Origin: JAGOCV01 sp049445855
Lineage (GTDB): Bacteria; Pseudomonadota; Gammaproteobacteria; Burkholderiales; Burkholderiaceae_C
Length of the DNA: 64,000 bases
Reading direction: 5' to 3'
NCBI RefSeq assembly: GCF_049445855.1
Contig: NZ_JBMSDV010000001.1
Span: forward strand, 1-64,000
This document shows positions 32,836 to 42,796 of this stretch, piece after piece. The notes under the pieces were generated by a model, which made no database searches, had not been told where the DNA came from, and was given only the letters and a program-made list of their open reading frames with translations. Position 1 is the stretch's first letter, and each line of letters opens with the position of its first letter. The translations under genes were made by a program, and so were the position numbers.

Positions 32836-34662
32836 ATGAAGACCAGGACCAACATCGTCGCGCTGGCCACCGCACTGCTCGTTGCCGGTTGCGCCACCCA
32901 GGCCCCCGGCTTCAACTACACCGTTCCCGCGCAGCCGGAAGGCGCCTCGGGCTACACCGAGAAGCCCGGCTGGGCAACGAGGAAGTTCGCGGTCGCCGCG
33001 GCCAACCCGCTGGCGACCGACGCGGGCTACCAGATCCTCAAGGCCGGCGGCTCGGCCATCGACGCAGCCATCGCCGTGCAGATGGTGCTGGCACTGGTGG
33101 AGCCGCAATCCAGCGGCATCGGTGGCGGCGCGTTCCTTCTGCACTACAACGGCAAGGACGTGGAAGCGTTCGACGGCCGCGAAACGGCCCCCGCCGCCGC
33201 AGACGAAAAGCTCTTCCTGCTGCCCGATGGCAAACCCATGGCCTTCTACGATGGCGTGGTCGGCGGCCGCTCGGTCGGTGTGCCCGGCGCGGTGCGCATG
33301 CTCGAGATGGCGCACAGGCAATACGGCAAGCTGCCGTGGTCCACGCTGTTCCAGCCGGCCATCACGCTTGCGGAAGGCGGTTTCAAAGTCAGCGCACGGC
33401 TGAACACACTGGTGACGGCCGACGCCCACCTGAAGAAGGACCCGGTTGCCGCCGCCTATTTCTTCAAGTCCGACGGCGCGCCGCGCGACGTGGGCGTGAG
33501 CCTGCGCAACCCGGCATTCGCCGAAGTGCTGAGGAAGATCGCCGCCGAAGGCTCGCGCGGCCTGCATGAGGGCGAAGTGGCGCAGGCCATTGTCGCCAAG
33601 GTGCAGGGCCACCCGACCAACCCCGGCAAGATGACGCTGGCCGACCTGGCCAACTACCAGCCGAAGAAGCGCGTGCCCATTTGCCACGACTACAAGGCAA
33701 GCGGGCATGACTACCGCATCTGCGGCATGCCGCCACCGAGTTCGGGCGCGATCGCCGTCGGGCAGATCCTGGGCATCCTGAACAACACGAATGCCGCCAC
33801 GCTGCCCCTTGCCGATGGCGTGGCCAGCCCCGCCGGCAAGGTGCCCAGCGCGGAATGGCTGCATCTCTACACCGAAGCCGCGCGGCTGGCCTTCGCCGAC
33901 CGCGCGCAGTACCTTGGCGATCCGGACTTCGTGCAGCCGCCGTCCGGCAACTGGATGAGCCTGCTCGACCCCGGCTACCTCGCGCAGCGCGCCCGCATGA
34001 TCGGCGCGCAGAGCATGAGACTCGCCAGGCCCGGCACGCCCGGCGCGACGCAGGTGAGCTACGCCCCGATGCCCGACCAGCCCGAATACGGCACCTCGCA
34101 CATCAGCATCGTGGATGACGCAGGCAACGCGATTGCGATGACGACGACCATCGAGGACCAGTTCGGCGCGCGCCAGATGGTCGGCAAGGCGGGCGTGTCC
34201 GGTGGCTTCCTGCTCAACAACGAACTCACCGATTTCAGCTTCGCGCCTACCGATGCCGAAGGCAAGCCGGTCGCGAACCGCGTGCAGCCGGGCAAACGCC
34301 CGCGCTCGTCGATGGCGCCCACGCTGGTGTTCGACAAGGGCAGCGGCCAGCTCGTCATGAGCGGCGGAAGCCCCGGCGGCGCGCTGATCATCCACTACAC
34401 GGCCAAGACGCTGTACGGCACGCTCAACTGGGGCATGAACGCGCAACAGGCGATCAACCTGCCGAATTTCGGTTCCAACAACGGGCCGACGCTGCTGGAG
34501 GAAAGGCGCTTCCCGTCCGCAACGGCGGAAGCGCTACGCGCGCGCGGCCACGAAGTGCGCGAGCAGAACATGACCAGCGGCCTGCAGGCCATCCAGAAGA
34601 CGCCTTCGGGCTACTTCGGCGGGGCCGACCCGCGCCGTGAAGGGGTGGTTCTGGGGGACTGA
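32836..34662 (+). CDS. ggt: gamma-glutamyltransferase, lipoprotein signal
   Basis: A 608-residue Ntn hydrolase that cleaves gamma-glutamyl bonds of glutathione and related peptides in the periplasm. The N-terminus is a lipoprotein signal with lipobox VAGC (Cys19), so it is probably membrane-anchored. The autoprocessing nucleophile is Thr420 in PEYGTSHISIVD; the glutamate-binding GGSPGG is near the C-terminus. The start at 32836 has GAAGGAG in front; a frame from 32806 would bury the signal peptide. It ends 10 bases before dnaG. Confidence 0.93.
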   Translation: MKTRTNIVALATALLVAGCATQAPGFNYTVPAQPEGASGYTEKPGWATRKFAVAAANPLATDAGYQILKAGGSAIDAAIAVQMVLALVEPQSSGIGGGAFLLHYNGKDVEAFDGRETAPAAADEKLFLLPDGKPMAFYDGVVGGRSVGVPGAVRMLEMAHRQYGKLPWSTLFQPAITLAEGGFKVSARLNTLVTADAHLKKDPVAAAYFFKSDGAPRDVGVSLRNPAFAEVLRKIAAEGSRGLHEGEVAQAIVAKVQGHPTNPGKMTLADLANYQPKKRVPICHDYKASGHDYRICGMPPPSSGAIAVGQILGILNNTNAATLPLADGVASPAGKVPSAEWLHLYTEAARLAFADRAQYLGDPDFVQPPSGNWMSLLDPGYLAQRARMIGAQSMRLARPGTPGATQVSYAPMPDQPEYGTSHISIVDDAGNAIAMTTTIEDQFGARQMVGKAGVSGGFLLNNELTDFSFAPTDAEGKPVANRVQPGKRPRSSMAPTLVFDKGSGQLVMSGGSPGGALIIHYTAKTLYGTLNWGMNAQQAINLPNFGSNNGPTLLEERRFPSATAEALRARGHEVREQNMTSGLQAIQKTPSGYFGGADPRREGVVLGD

Positions 34663-34672
34663 TAATCCCCGG

Positions 34673-36496
34673 ATGGCCATCCCGCAAACCTTCGTCCAGG
34701 AGCTGCTCGCACGCGCCGACGTGGTGGAAATCGTCGGCCGCCATGTACAGCTCAAGAAGGGTGGGGCCAATTTCATGGGGCTGTGCCCCTTCCACGGCGA
34801 GAAGTCGCCTTCGTTTTCGGTCAGCCCCACCAAGCAGTTCTATCACTGCTTCGGCTGCGGAAAGCACGGCGACGCCATCAGCTTCCTGATGGAGCACACG
34901 GGCTCGACCTTCGTCGAGGCCGTGCACGACCTGGCCCAGCAATACGGCATGCAGGTGCCGGAAGACGACGCTTCCCCCGCCGATCGCGCACGCGCCGCCG
35001 AGCAACGGCAAAAGCAGGCCACGCTCTTCGACGTGCTCGAGAAGGCCGGCGAGGCCTTCCGCAAGAACCTGAAGAACTCGCCACGGGCCATCGACTACTT
35101 CAAGCGCCGCGGCGTGTCGGGCGAAATTGCCAGGCGCTTCGGCCTCGGCTACGCACCCGAGGGCTGGCGCGCCCTGGCCAGCGTGTTCCCCGACTACGCC
35201 GACCCGTTGCTGGTCGAAAGCGGACTCGTCATCACGAATGAAGACGAGGGCGGCAGCGATGAGAAACGCTACGACCGCTTCCGCGATCGTGTGATGTTCC
35301 CCATCCGCAACATCAAGGGTGAGTGCATCGGCTTTGGCGGCCGCGTGCTGGGCGACGAGAAGCCCAAGTACCTCAACTCGCCGGAGACGCCGGTCTTCAG
35401 CAAGGGCCGCGAACTCTACGGCCTGTTCGAGGCGCGCGAAGCGATCCGCGATGCTGGCTACGTGCTCGTCACGGAAGGCTACATGGACGTGGTGGCGCTG
35501 GCGCAGCTCGGTTTTCCGCACGCCGTCGCCACTCTCGGCACGGCCTGCACGACGGATCACGTGCAGAAACTCTTCCGCTTCACGGATTCGGTGGTCTTCA
35601 GCTTCGACGGCGACGCCGCCGGTCGTCGCGCCGCACGCAAGGCGCTGGACGGTGCCCTGCCCTATGCGCAGGACACGCGCACCGTGAAATTCCTCTTCCT
35701 TCCCGCCGAGCACGACCCGGACAGTTACATCCGCGAATTCGGCGCCGATGCATTCTCTCGCTATGTGAGCGAGGCCACGCCGCTCAGCCGCTTCCTGGTG
35801 GACTCGGCGCGCGAAGGCTGCGACCTGACGACCGCAGAAGGCCGCGCGCACATGGCGAGCAATGCCCGGCCGCTCTGGATGCAATTGCCCGACGGCGCAC
35901 TCAAGCGGCAGATGCTGGGCGAAATCGCACAACTGGCGCAACTCGATGCATCCGAACTCGCCTCGCTGTGGGGCCAGAAAACCTCGACGGGACGCACGGG
36001 AGGCAACCGTTCAGGCGGTGGCTGGAATGGCACTCCCGCCAGCTCTGCGGGCTACACCACGCCCCGCCGCGCCACACGCACCCTGCCGCCCGGCCGCGCC
36101 GACCGCGCATTGCAGATCGTCTTCATGGATTCCGCCGCCTGGGCCGCGCTCGGCCACGACGACCACCAACTGCTCTGCGACCTGGCCCCGCCGCACGGCC
36201 CGCTGTTCGCCTGGCTGGACAGCCAGGTGCAGGAACACGGGCCCTTGCCCTGGGCCGAATTGCAACAGGCCCTGCAGGGTCATGCGCTTGAAAACCACGC
36301 CGTGACCCAGATCTCGAAAGTATTCGAGCAGATCGAGAATGACCCGGGTGAACTCCAGCGCATCCTCCAGATGGAACGCAAGCGCTTGCGGGACGAGGAA
36401 AAAGCCGACTTGTCACGCCGCGCGGCGAGCGACCCCGAGGCCTACGCCCGGCTGCGCGAACTGATCGCCGAGGACAAGGTGGGTCCTGCGGCCTGA
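34673..36496 (+). CDS. dnaG: DNA primase
   Basis: A 607-residue primase making RNA primers at the fork. The CHC2 zinc finger uses Cys38, His41, Cys59 and Cys62; the catalytic core follows (FGGRVLGDEKPKYLNSPET, then the Toprim acidic residues in VTEGYMDVVAL and FSFDGDAAGRRAA), with a C-terminal helicase-binding domain. A GATAAT hexamer at 34661-34666 is 6 bases from the ATG and no Shine-Dalgarno is seen. rpsU, the usual first gene of the macromolecular-synthesis operon, is not upstream; ggt is instead. Confidence 0.97.
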   Translation: MAIPQTFVQELLARADVVEIVGRHVQLKKGGANFMGLCPFHGEKSPSFSVSPTKQFYHCFGCGKHGDAISFLMEHTGSTFVEAVHDLAQQYGMQVPEDDASPADRARAAEQRQKQATLFDVLEKAGEAFRKNLKNSPRAIDYFKRRGVSGEIARRFGLGYAPEGWRALASVFPDYADPLLVESGLVITNEDEGGSDEKRYDRFRDRVMFPIRNIKGECIGFGGRVLGDEKPKYLNSPETPVFSKGRELYGLFEAREAIRDAGYVLVTEGYMDVVALAQLGFPHAVATLGTACTTDHVQKLFRFTDSVVFSFDGDAAGRRAARKALDGALPYAQDTRTVKFLFLPAEHDPDSYIREFGADAFSRYVSEATPLSRFLVDSAREGCDLTTAEGRAHMASNARPLWMQLPDGALKRQMLGEIAQLAQLDASELASLWGQKTSTGRTGGNRSGGGWNGTPASSAGYTTPRRATRTLPPGRADRALQIVFMDSAAWAALGHDDHQLLCDLAPPHGPLFAWLDSQVQEHGPLPWAELQQALQGHALENHAVTQISKVFEQIENDPGELQRILQMERKRLRDEEKADLSRRAASDPEAYARLRELIAEDKVGPAA

Positions 36497-36535
36497 AGCT
36501 GCGGTCTGGAGCGGAAAAAATGGCGAAAAGACGGC

Positions 36536-36561
36536 TTGAAATTGCAGCCTGACGCTATAAT
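36536..36561 (+). promoter_or_regulatory. candidate rpoD promoter
   Basis: A perfect -10 TATAAT (36556-36561) is preceded by CTTGAAA (TTGAAA at 36536-36541), a spacing of only 14 bp, short for a housekeeping promoter. A CTTGAA -35 also fits sigma-32-like promoters, although the -10 does not. The resulting leader of about 205 nt up to rpoD contains no recognisable tRNA or riboswitch. Confidence 0.45.
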
Positions 36562-36772
36562 GTACGGTTTGCTACCGGCAAGAGCGACAGCAGCACCTCC
36601 GGATCCGGCCCACTGATGCCAACGCGCACGACCGGCCACCCTCCCCGCAAGGACTGCACACCAAATGTTCGCCCACCCATCTTGCCCCTGAGGTCCGCCC
36701 TCACCACCCGCGCCGGGATTTCGTGGCGCGCCTGCCAGTTTCTTTGTGTCCGTTTTGAAGCCAAGAGGTTCT

Positions 36773-39136
<2,364 letters not shown>

Positions 39137-39142
39137 GCGGTC

Positions 39143-39160
39143 GCGGGGTTTCGACCCCGC
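39143..39160. repeat. hairpin with TTCG tetraloop after rpoD
   Basis: GCGGGGT (39143-39149), TTCG, ACCCCGC (39154-39160): a perfect 7-bp stem with a very stable tetraloop. It lies between the rpoD stop (39136) and the stop of the convergent regulator gene (39161). There is no T run on either side; an RNA-stabilising 3' hairpin for one or both transcripts is plausible. Confidence 0.55.
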
Positions 39161-39877
39161 TCAGCCCTTGCGCGACGACGCCCCGGCCCTTGCGGCACGG
39201 GGCGTTTTTTTTGTCACCTTGCGCACTTCGTTCTCGCGCGCGCGGCGCATGAGGTTGCTCTCGCTGGTGCACGCACCGATGGTGCGCGCCAGTTGACGGC
39301 TGACACTGATGTACGCGTGGGCGATGCGGCTGTCGAAGTACAGCGAGTCTCCACGTGACAGCTTCACCACTTCGCCGGTCTCGAAGTGCACTTCGACCGC
39401 CCCGCTCAGGATGTAGACGAACTCCTCGCCCTCGTGGCGCGCATAGTCCTCGGGCCCGTTGATCGTGCGCGCATGCACCGTTCCGAGGATGGGGCTCATC
39501 TGCTTGCCCACAGCCTGCGTACCCAGGAATTCGTACGAGAACGCGAGGCCGCGGTAGTGCACACCCTCGCCCGAGCGCGTGACGACAGGCCTGTCCAGCG
39601 CCGTGGTCTGGGCGCCAGCCTCCGAGAACATTGCGCCCATGTCCATGCGCAAGGCGCGGCCCAGTGCCGAGAATTTTTCGTAGCTCAGCGCGAGCTGGCC
39701 GCGCTCGGCGCGCGAGATGGTGGTGATCGATACGCCAGATTGCTCAGCCACTTCGGCAAGCGTCCAGCCGAACTGCTTGCGCGCCGCGCGCAGGCGTTTG
39801 CCGAATGTCACGCGGTCGAGCGTGTGCGACGCAAGGGCGTCCTGCGGCGCATTGCCGCCCGCCTTCCTGGCATTCAT
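39161..39877 (-). CDS. XRE-family regulator with cupin domain
   Basis: A 238-residue regulator: N-terminal helix-turn-helix (FGKRLRAARKQFGWTLAEVAEQSGVSITTISRAERG region, landmarks only), a linker, a C-terminal cupin sensor (ARHEGEEFVYILSGAVEVHFE and RGDSLYFDSRIAHAY) and a basic tail KKTPRAARAG. This architecture is common among regulators of amino-acid and polyamine catabolism. I prefer the ATG at 39877 (AGGA upstream) over 39901. It is divergent from the D-amino-acid-type operon at 40099 and probably binds the three 14-bp palindromes in the gap. Confidence 0.88.
   Translation of the reverse strand: MNARKAGGNAPQDALASHTLDRVTFGKRLRAARKQFGWTLAEVAEQSGVSITTISRAERGQLALSYEKFSALGRALRMDMGAMFSEAGAQTTALDRPVVTRSGEGVHYRGLAFSYEFLGTQAVGKQMSPILGTVHARTINGPEDYARHEGEEFVYILSGAVEVHFETGEVVKLSRGDSLYFDSRIAHAYISVSRQLARTIGACTSESNLMRRARENEVRKVTKKTPRAARAGASSRKG
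39178..39212 (+). terminator. Rho-independent terminator of rpoD, inside the convergent gene
   Basis: ACGCCCCG (39178-39185) pairs with CGGGGCGT (39198-39205), a 12-nt loop, and the stem runs into eight T residues (39205-39212). It works only on the plus strand, for rpoD, yet lies within the last 17 codons of the minus-strand XRE-cupin gene, where the T run encodes lysines of the basic tail. Confidence 0.8.
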
Positions 39878-39955
39878 GGATGTCCTGCTTCTACTCGCCA
39901 TACTTTTTCATGACCTTGTAACGCAAGAATTCTGCCAGCAATGCTGGCGTGGAAG

Positions 39956-40057
39956 TTGCATATCCGCAAAATCCCTGAATTGCGTAAACGCAAATTGCAC
40001 CATCATTGAACACGAATCCGACAAGGGAAGTCCAGCAATAAATTTGCATATCTGCAA
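39956..40057. promoter_or_regulatory. operator array: three TTGC-N6-GCAA palindromes
   Basis: TTGCATATCCGCAA (39956-39969), TTGCGTAAACGCAA (39980-39993) and TTGCATATCTGCAA (40044-40057) share the frame TTGC-N6-GCAA; a weaker TTGTAACGCAA is at 39916. They lie in the 220-bp divergent promoter of the XRE-cupin gene and the flavoprotein operon. The first two are 24 bp apart and the third overlaps the likely -35 (TTGCAT, 40044-40049) of the flavoprotein promoter. Binding by the adjacent regulator is inference. Confidence 0.6.
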
Positions 40058-40072
40058 ATTTGTACATAGACT
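40044..40072 (+). promoter_or_regulatory. candidate promoter of the flavoprotein-M81-ABC operon
   Basis: TTGCAT (40044-40049) and TAGACT (40067-40072) are 17 bp apart, each matching the sigma-70 consensus at four positions. The -35 is part of the third palindrome, so a bound repressor would occlude it. The start codon is 27 bases downstream. Confidence 0.4.
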
Positions 40073-40098
40073 GCATCGCAAATGAACAGCACGACCCC

Positions 40099-41253
40099 AT
40101 GATCCATACAGCAGACTTCATCGTCATCGGCGGCGGCATCGCAGCCGCTTCGGTGGGCTACTGGCTCGCGCCGCATGGGCGTGTCGTGCTGCTGGAGCGT
40201 GAGTCGCAACCGGGCTATCACTCGACGGGCCGCTCCGCCGCGCTGTTCATGGAAAGCTATGGCACGCAGCAGGTGCGCGCGCTCACCATGGCCAGTCGCG
40301 CCTTCCTTTCCGAACCCCCCGAGGGCTTCACCGAGCACCCCCTGCTTTCGCCGCGCGGCGCGATGATGGTCGCATCGCTGGGGCAGGACGAAGGTCTGGC
40401 CGAGCATTGGGACATCCTGCGCGCCATGACGCCGCGCGCGCGACTGCTCGACGCGGCAGGCACCTGCGAGCTCGTGCCCGTGCTGCGCAAGGAAAAGCTG
40501 CTGGGTGCCGTGCTCGAACCCGACGCCGCCGACATGGACGTGCATTCCATCCACCAGGGTTACCTGCGTGGCGTGCGCCGCGCGGGCGGGACGCTTGTCT
40601 GCAACGCTGAAGTCACCGCGCTTTCGCGCAACGACGGTGTCTGGAACGTGCAAGCCGGCGGCCAGACCTACCAGGCCCCCGTGGTGCTCAACGCCGCAGG
40701 CGCATGGGCCGACGCCGTTGCCATGCTGGCCGGCGTGCCGCGCATCGGCCTGCAACCGAAACGCCGGTCGGCCTTCATCTTCACGCCGCCCGAAGGCATC
40801 GCGAGCGCGCACTGGCCCATGGCCGCGAGCGTGGGCGAGGACTGGTACTTCAAACCCGATGCCGGCATGCTGCTCGGCTCGCCCGCCAATGCCGACCCGG
40901 TGGACCCGCAGGACATCCAGCCCGAAGAGATGGACATCGCGCTCGCGATCCATCGCATCGAGGAGATGACGACGCTCACCATCCGCCGCCCCACGCGCAT
41001 CTGGGCCGGGCTGCGCTCCTTCGTGGAAGACGGTGATCTCGTCGGCGGCTTCGACCCCGACGTGCCCGGCTTCTTCTGGGTCGCGGCACAAGGCGGCTAC
41101 GGCATCCAGACCTCGGCAGCCATGGGTGAGGCCTGCGCGGCACTCGCACGCGGCCTGCCGATTCCCGAACGCATTGCATCGTTCGGCCTGACGAGCGACA
41201 TGCTCGGCCCGCAACGCCTGGCCGTCCGGGCGAAGCAGGCCGTCGCCGCCTGA
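40099..41253 (+). CDS. FAD-dependent D-amino acid oxidase/dehydrogenase family protein
   Basis: A 384-residue DAO-fold flavoprotein. FAD motif FIVIGGGIAAASVGYWLA near the N-terminus, LLERESQPGYHSTGRSAALF following, and the C-terminal GFFWVAAQGGYGIQTSAAMGE place it near D-arginine/D-amino-acid dehydrogenases (DauA-like), which oxidise D-amino acids to 2-oxo acids in the cytoplasm. The ATG at 40099 starts the Rossmann fold; the frame is open from 40060. First gene of a run that encodes a peptidase, a peptide importer and an N-acyl-D-amino-acid deacylase, supporting a D-amino acid substrate. Confidence 0.85.
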   Translation: MIHTADFIVIGGGIAAASVGYWLAPHGRVVLLERESQPGYHSTGRSAALFMESYGTQQVRALTMASRAFLSEPPEGFTEHPLLSPRGAMMVASLGQDEGLAEHWDILRAMTPRARLLDAAGTCELVPVLRKEKLLGAVLEPDAADMDVHSIHQGYLRGVRRAGGTLVCNAEVTALSRNDGVWNVQAGGQTYQAPVVLNAAGAWADAVAMLAGVPRIGLQPKRRSAFIFTPPEGIASAHWPMAASVGEDWYFKPDAGMLLGSPANADPVDPQDIQPEEMDIALAIHRIEEMTTLTIRRPTRIWAGLRSFVEDGDLVGGFDPDVPGFFWVAAQGGYGIQTSAAMGEACAALARGLPIPERIASFGLTSDMLGPQRLAVRAKQAVAA

Positions 41254-41281
41254 CAGAACACAGACCACGAGAGCAGCCCAC

Positions 41282-42727
41282 ATGCGCGTTTTCAGCGGAT
41301 CCCTCGCCACCGAAACCAACACCTTCGGGCCCATGCCGACCGGCATGGCCTCGTTCAAGGACCGTGGCTACTACCCTGCGGGCACGCACCCCGACCACCT
41401 TTTCTATTTCGCCGGCCCGCTGTGGGCCGCGCGCAAACGCGGTGCGGAAAAGGGTTGGGATCTGGTGGAGGGCCTGGTCGCAGGCGCGCAACCCAGCGGC
41501 ACCACCACACGCCAGACCTACGAGGCTTTGCGCGACGAACTGCTCGAAGACCTGCGCAAAGCCTTGCCGGTGGACATGGTTGTGCTCGGCCTGCATGGCG
41601 CCATGGTGGCCGACGGCTATGACGACTGCGAAGGTGACCTGCTCACACGTGTGCGCCATCTCGTCGGCCCGGACATCGTCGTAGGCGCCGAACTCGACCC
41701 GCACAGCCACTTGACCCCCGCGATGGTGGACAACGCCGACCTGCTGATCGCCTACAAGGAATATCCGCACACCGACGTGCTCGAGCGTGCGTACGAGGTC
41801 GTCGACCTCTGCGCAGCCATGGTCGAAAAGCGCATCCGGCCGGTTGCGGCAATGGTCGATTGCGAGATGATCGTGACCATGCACACCTCGCGCAATCCGG
41901 CGCGGGCCTTCGTCGACCGCATCCAGTCGATGGAAGGCAAGGACGGCGTGCTGTCCATCTCCATCGCACACGGGTTCGCCTGGGGCGACGTGCCGGAGAT
42001 GGGCACCAAGGTGCTTGTGTACACCGACGGCAACGCCGATGCGGCGAACAAACTCGCGCGGCAACTCGCTGACGAACTGATCGGCATGCGCGAAGCCCTG
42101 GCCGTGCGCTACCCCGCCATCGACGAAGCGCTGGACGAAGCACTCGGCTTCGACGGCGGCCCGGTCATCATTTCCGACGGCGCAGACAACCCCGGCGGCG
42201 GCGCAGCGAGCGACTCCACCTTCATCCTGCGCCGCATGATCGAGCGCGGCGTCGGGAACGTGGCACTCGGCCCCATCTGGGACCCCGTGGCCGTGCGCAT
42301 CGCTTTCGAAGCCGGCGAAGGTGCGCGGCTGCCGCTGCGCGTCGGCGGCAAGATCGGGCCGCTTTCGGGTGAGCCGCTCGACCTGGATTGCACCGTCAAG
42401 GCGCTCAGGCACGAACTCGTGCAGACCGGCCTGTCCAATGCGCCCACGGCCATGGGCGACTGCGCGCTCATCGAATACAGCGGCATCGAGATCGTGCTTT
42501 GCACACTGCGCAACCAGGCGATGGGCACCGACCTGTTCACCGGTCTCGGTTGCGACCTCGCTGCGAAGAAGATCATCGTGGTGAAGTCGTCACAGCACTT
42601 CTACGCGTCCTTCTCGAAAGTCAGCAAGCACGTCATCTATGCCGCGGCACCCGGCGCGGTGACGCTGGACCTGACGACGCTGCCGTACAGGAAGATCCGC
42701 CATCCCAAGTGGCCCCTGCGCACCTGA
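41282..42727 (+). CDS. M81 family metallopeptidase (MlrC-like)
   Basis: A 481-residue protein of the M81/MlrC family, named after microcystinase C, which opens linearised microcystin, a peptide with D-residues. The N-terminal ATETNTF, the metal-binding ELDPHSHLT and the segment around AIAHGFAWGDVP/DNPGGGAASD are family hallmarks, though the exact zinc ligands should be confirmed. No signal peptide, so it acts after uptake. Start 28 bases after the flavoprotein gene with GAGAGCAG in front. Its stop codon lies in a 9-bp tandem repeat. Confidence 0.87.
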   Translation: MRVFSGSLATETNTFGPMPTGMASFKDRGYYPAGTHPDHLFYFAGPLWAARKRGAEKGWDLVEGLVAGAQPSGTTTRQTYEALRDELLEDLRKALPVDMVVLGLHGAMVADGYDDCEGDLLTRVRHLVGPDIVVGAELDPHSHLTPAMVDNADLLIAYKEYPHTDVLERAYEVVDLCAAMVEKRIRPVAAMVDCEMIVTMHTSRNPARAFVDRIQSMEGKDGVLSISIAHGFAWGDVPEMGTKVLVYTDGNADAANKLARQLADELIGMREALAVRYPAIDEALDEALGFDGGPVIISDGADNPGGGAASDSTFILRRMIERGVGNVALGPIWDPVAVRIAFEAGEGARLPLRVGGKIGPLSGEPLDLDCTVKALRHELVQTGLSNAPTAMGDCALIEYSGIEIVLCTLRNQAMGTDLFTGLGCDLAAKKIIVVKSSQHFYASFSKVSKHVIYAAAPGAVTLDLTTLPYRKIRHPKWPLRT

Positions 42728-42755
42728 AGCACCTGAACCACCTCAAGCACCTGAG
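42720..42755. repeat. 9-bp tandem repeat (4 units) at the M81 stop codon
   Basis: Four consecutive near-identical 9-mers GCACCTGAA, GCACCTGAA, CCACCTCAA, GCACCTGAG cover 42720-42755. The first unit contains the M81 stop (TGA, 42725-42727), so unit number changes would not alter the protein but would change the distance to the next gene (start 42797). Confidence 0.7.
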
Positions 42756-42796
42756 TTTCCACCCCTGTTCCATCCCTACTGACTGGAGATCCGAAG

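Noticed and set aside
31972..34446. An 824-residue minus-strand frame over the SDR and ggt genes
   Set aside because: Shadow frame; both plus-strand genes have intact catalytic motifs and start signals.
36536..36561. A sigma-32 heat-shock promoter for rpoD
   Set aside because: CTTGAA fits a heat-shock -35, but the -10 is TATAAT and not the CCCAT-type element, so the evidence is only half.
36562..36772. A tRNA or riboswitch in the long rpoD leader
   Set aside because: No cloverleaf or known aptamer pattern could be drawn; only general GC-rich dyads.
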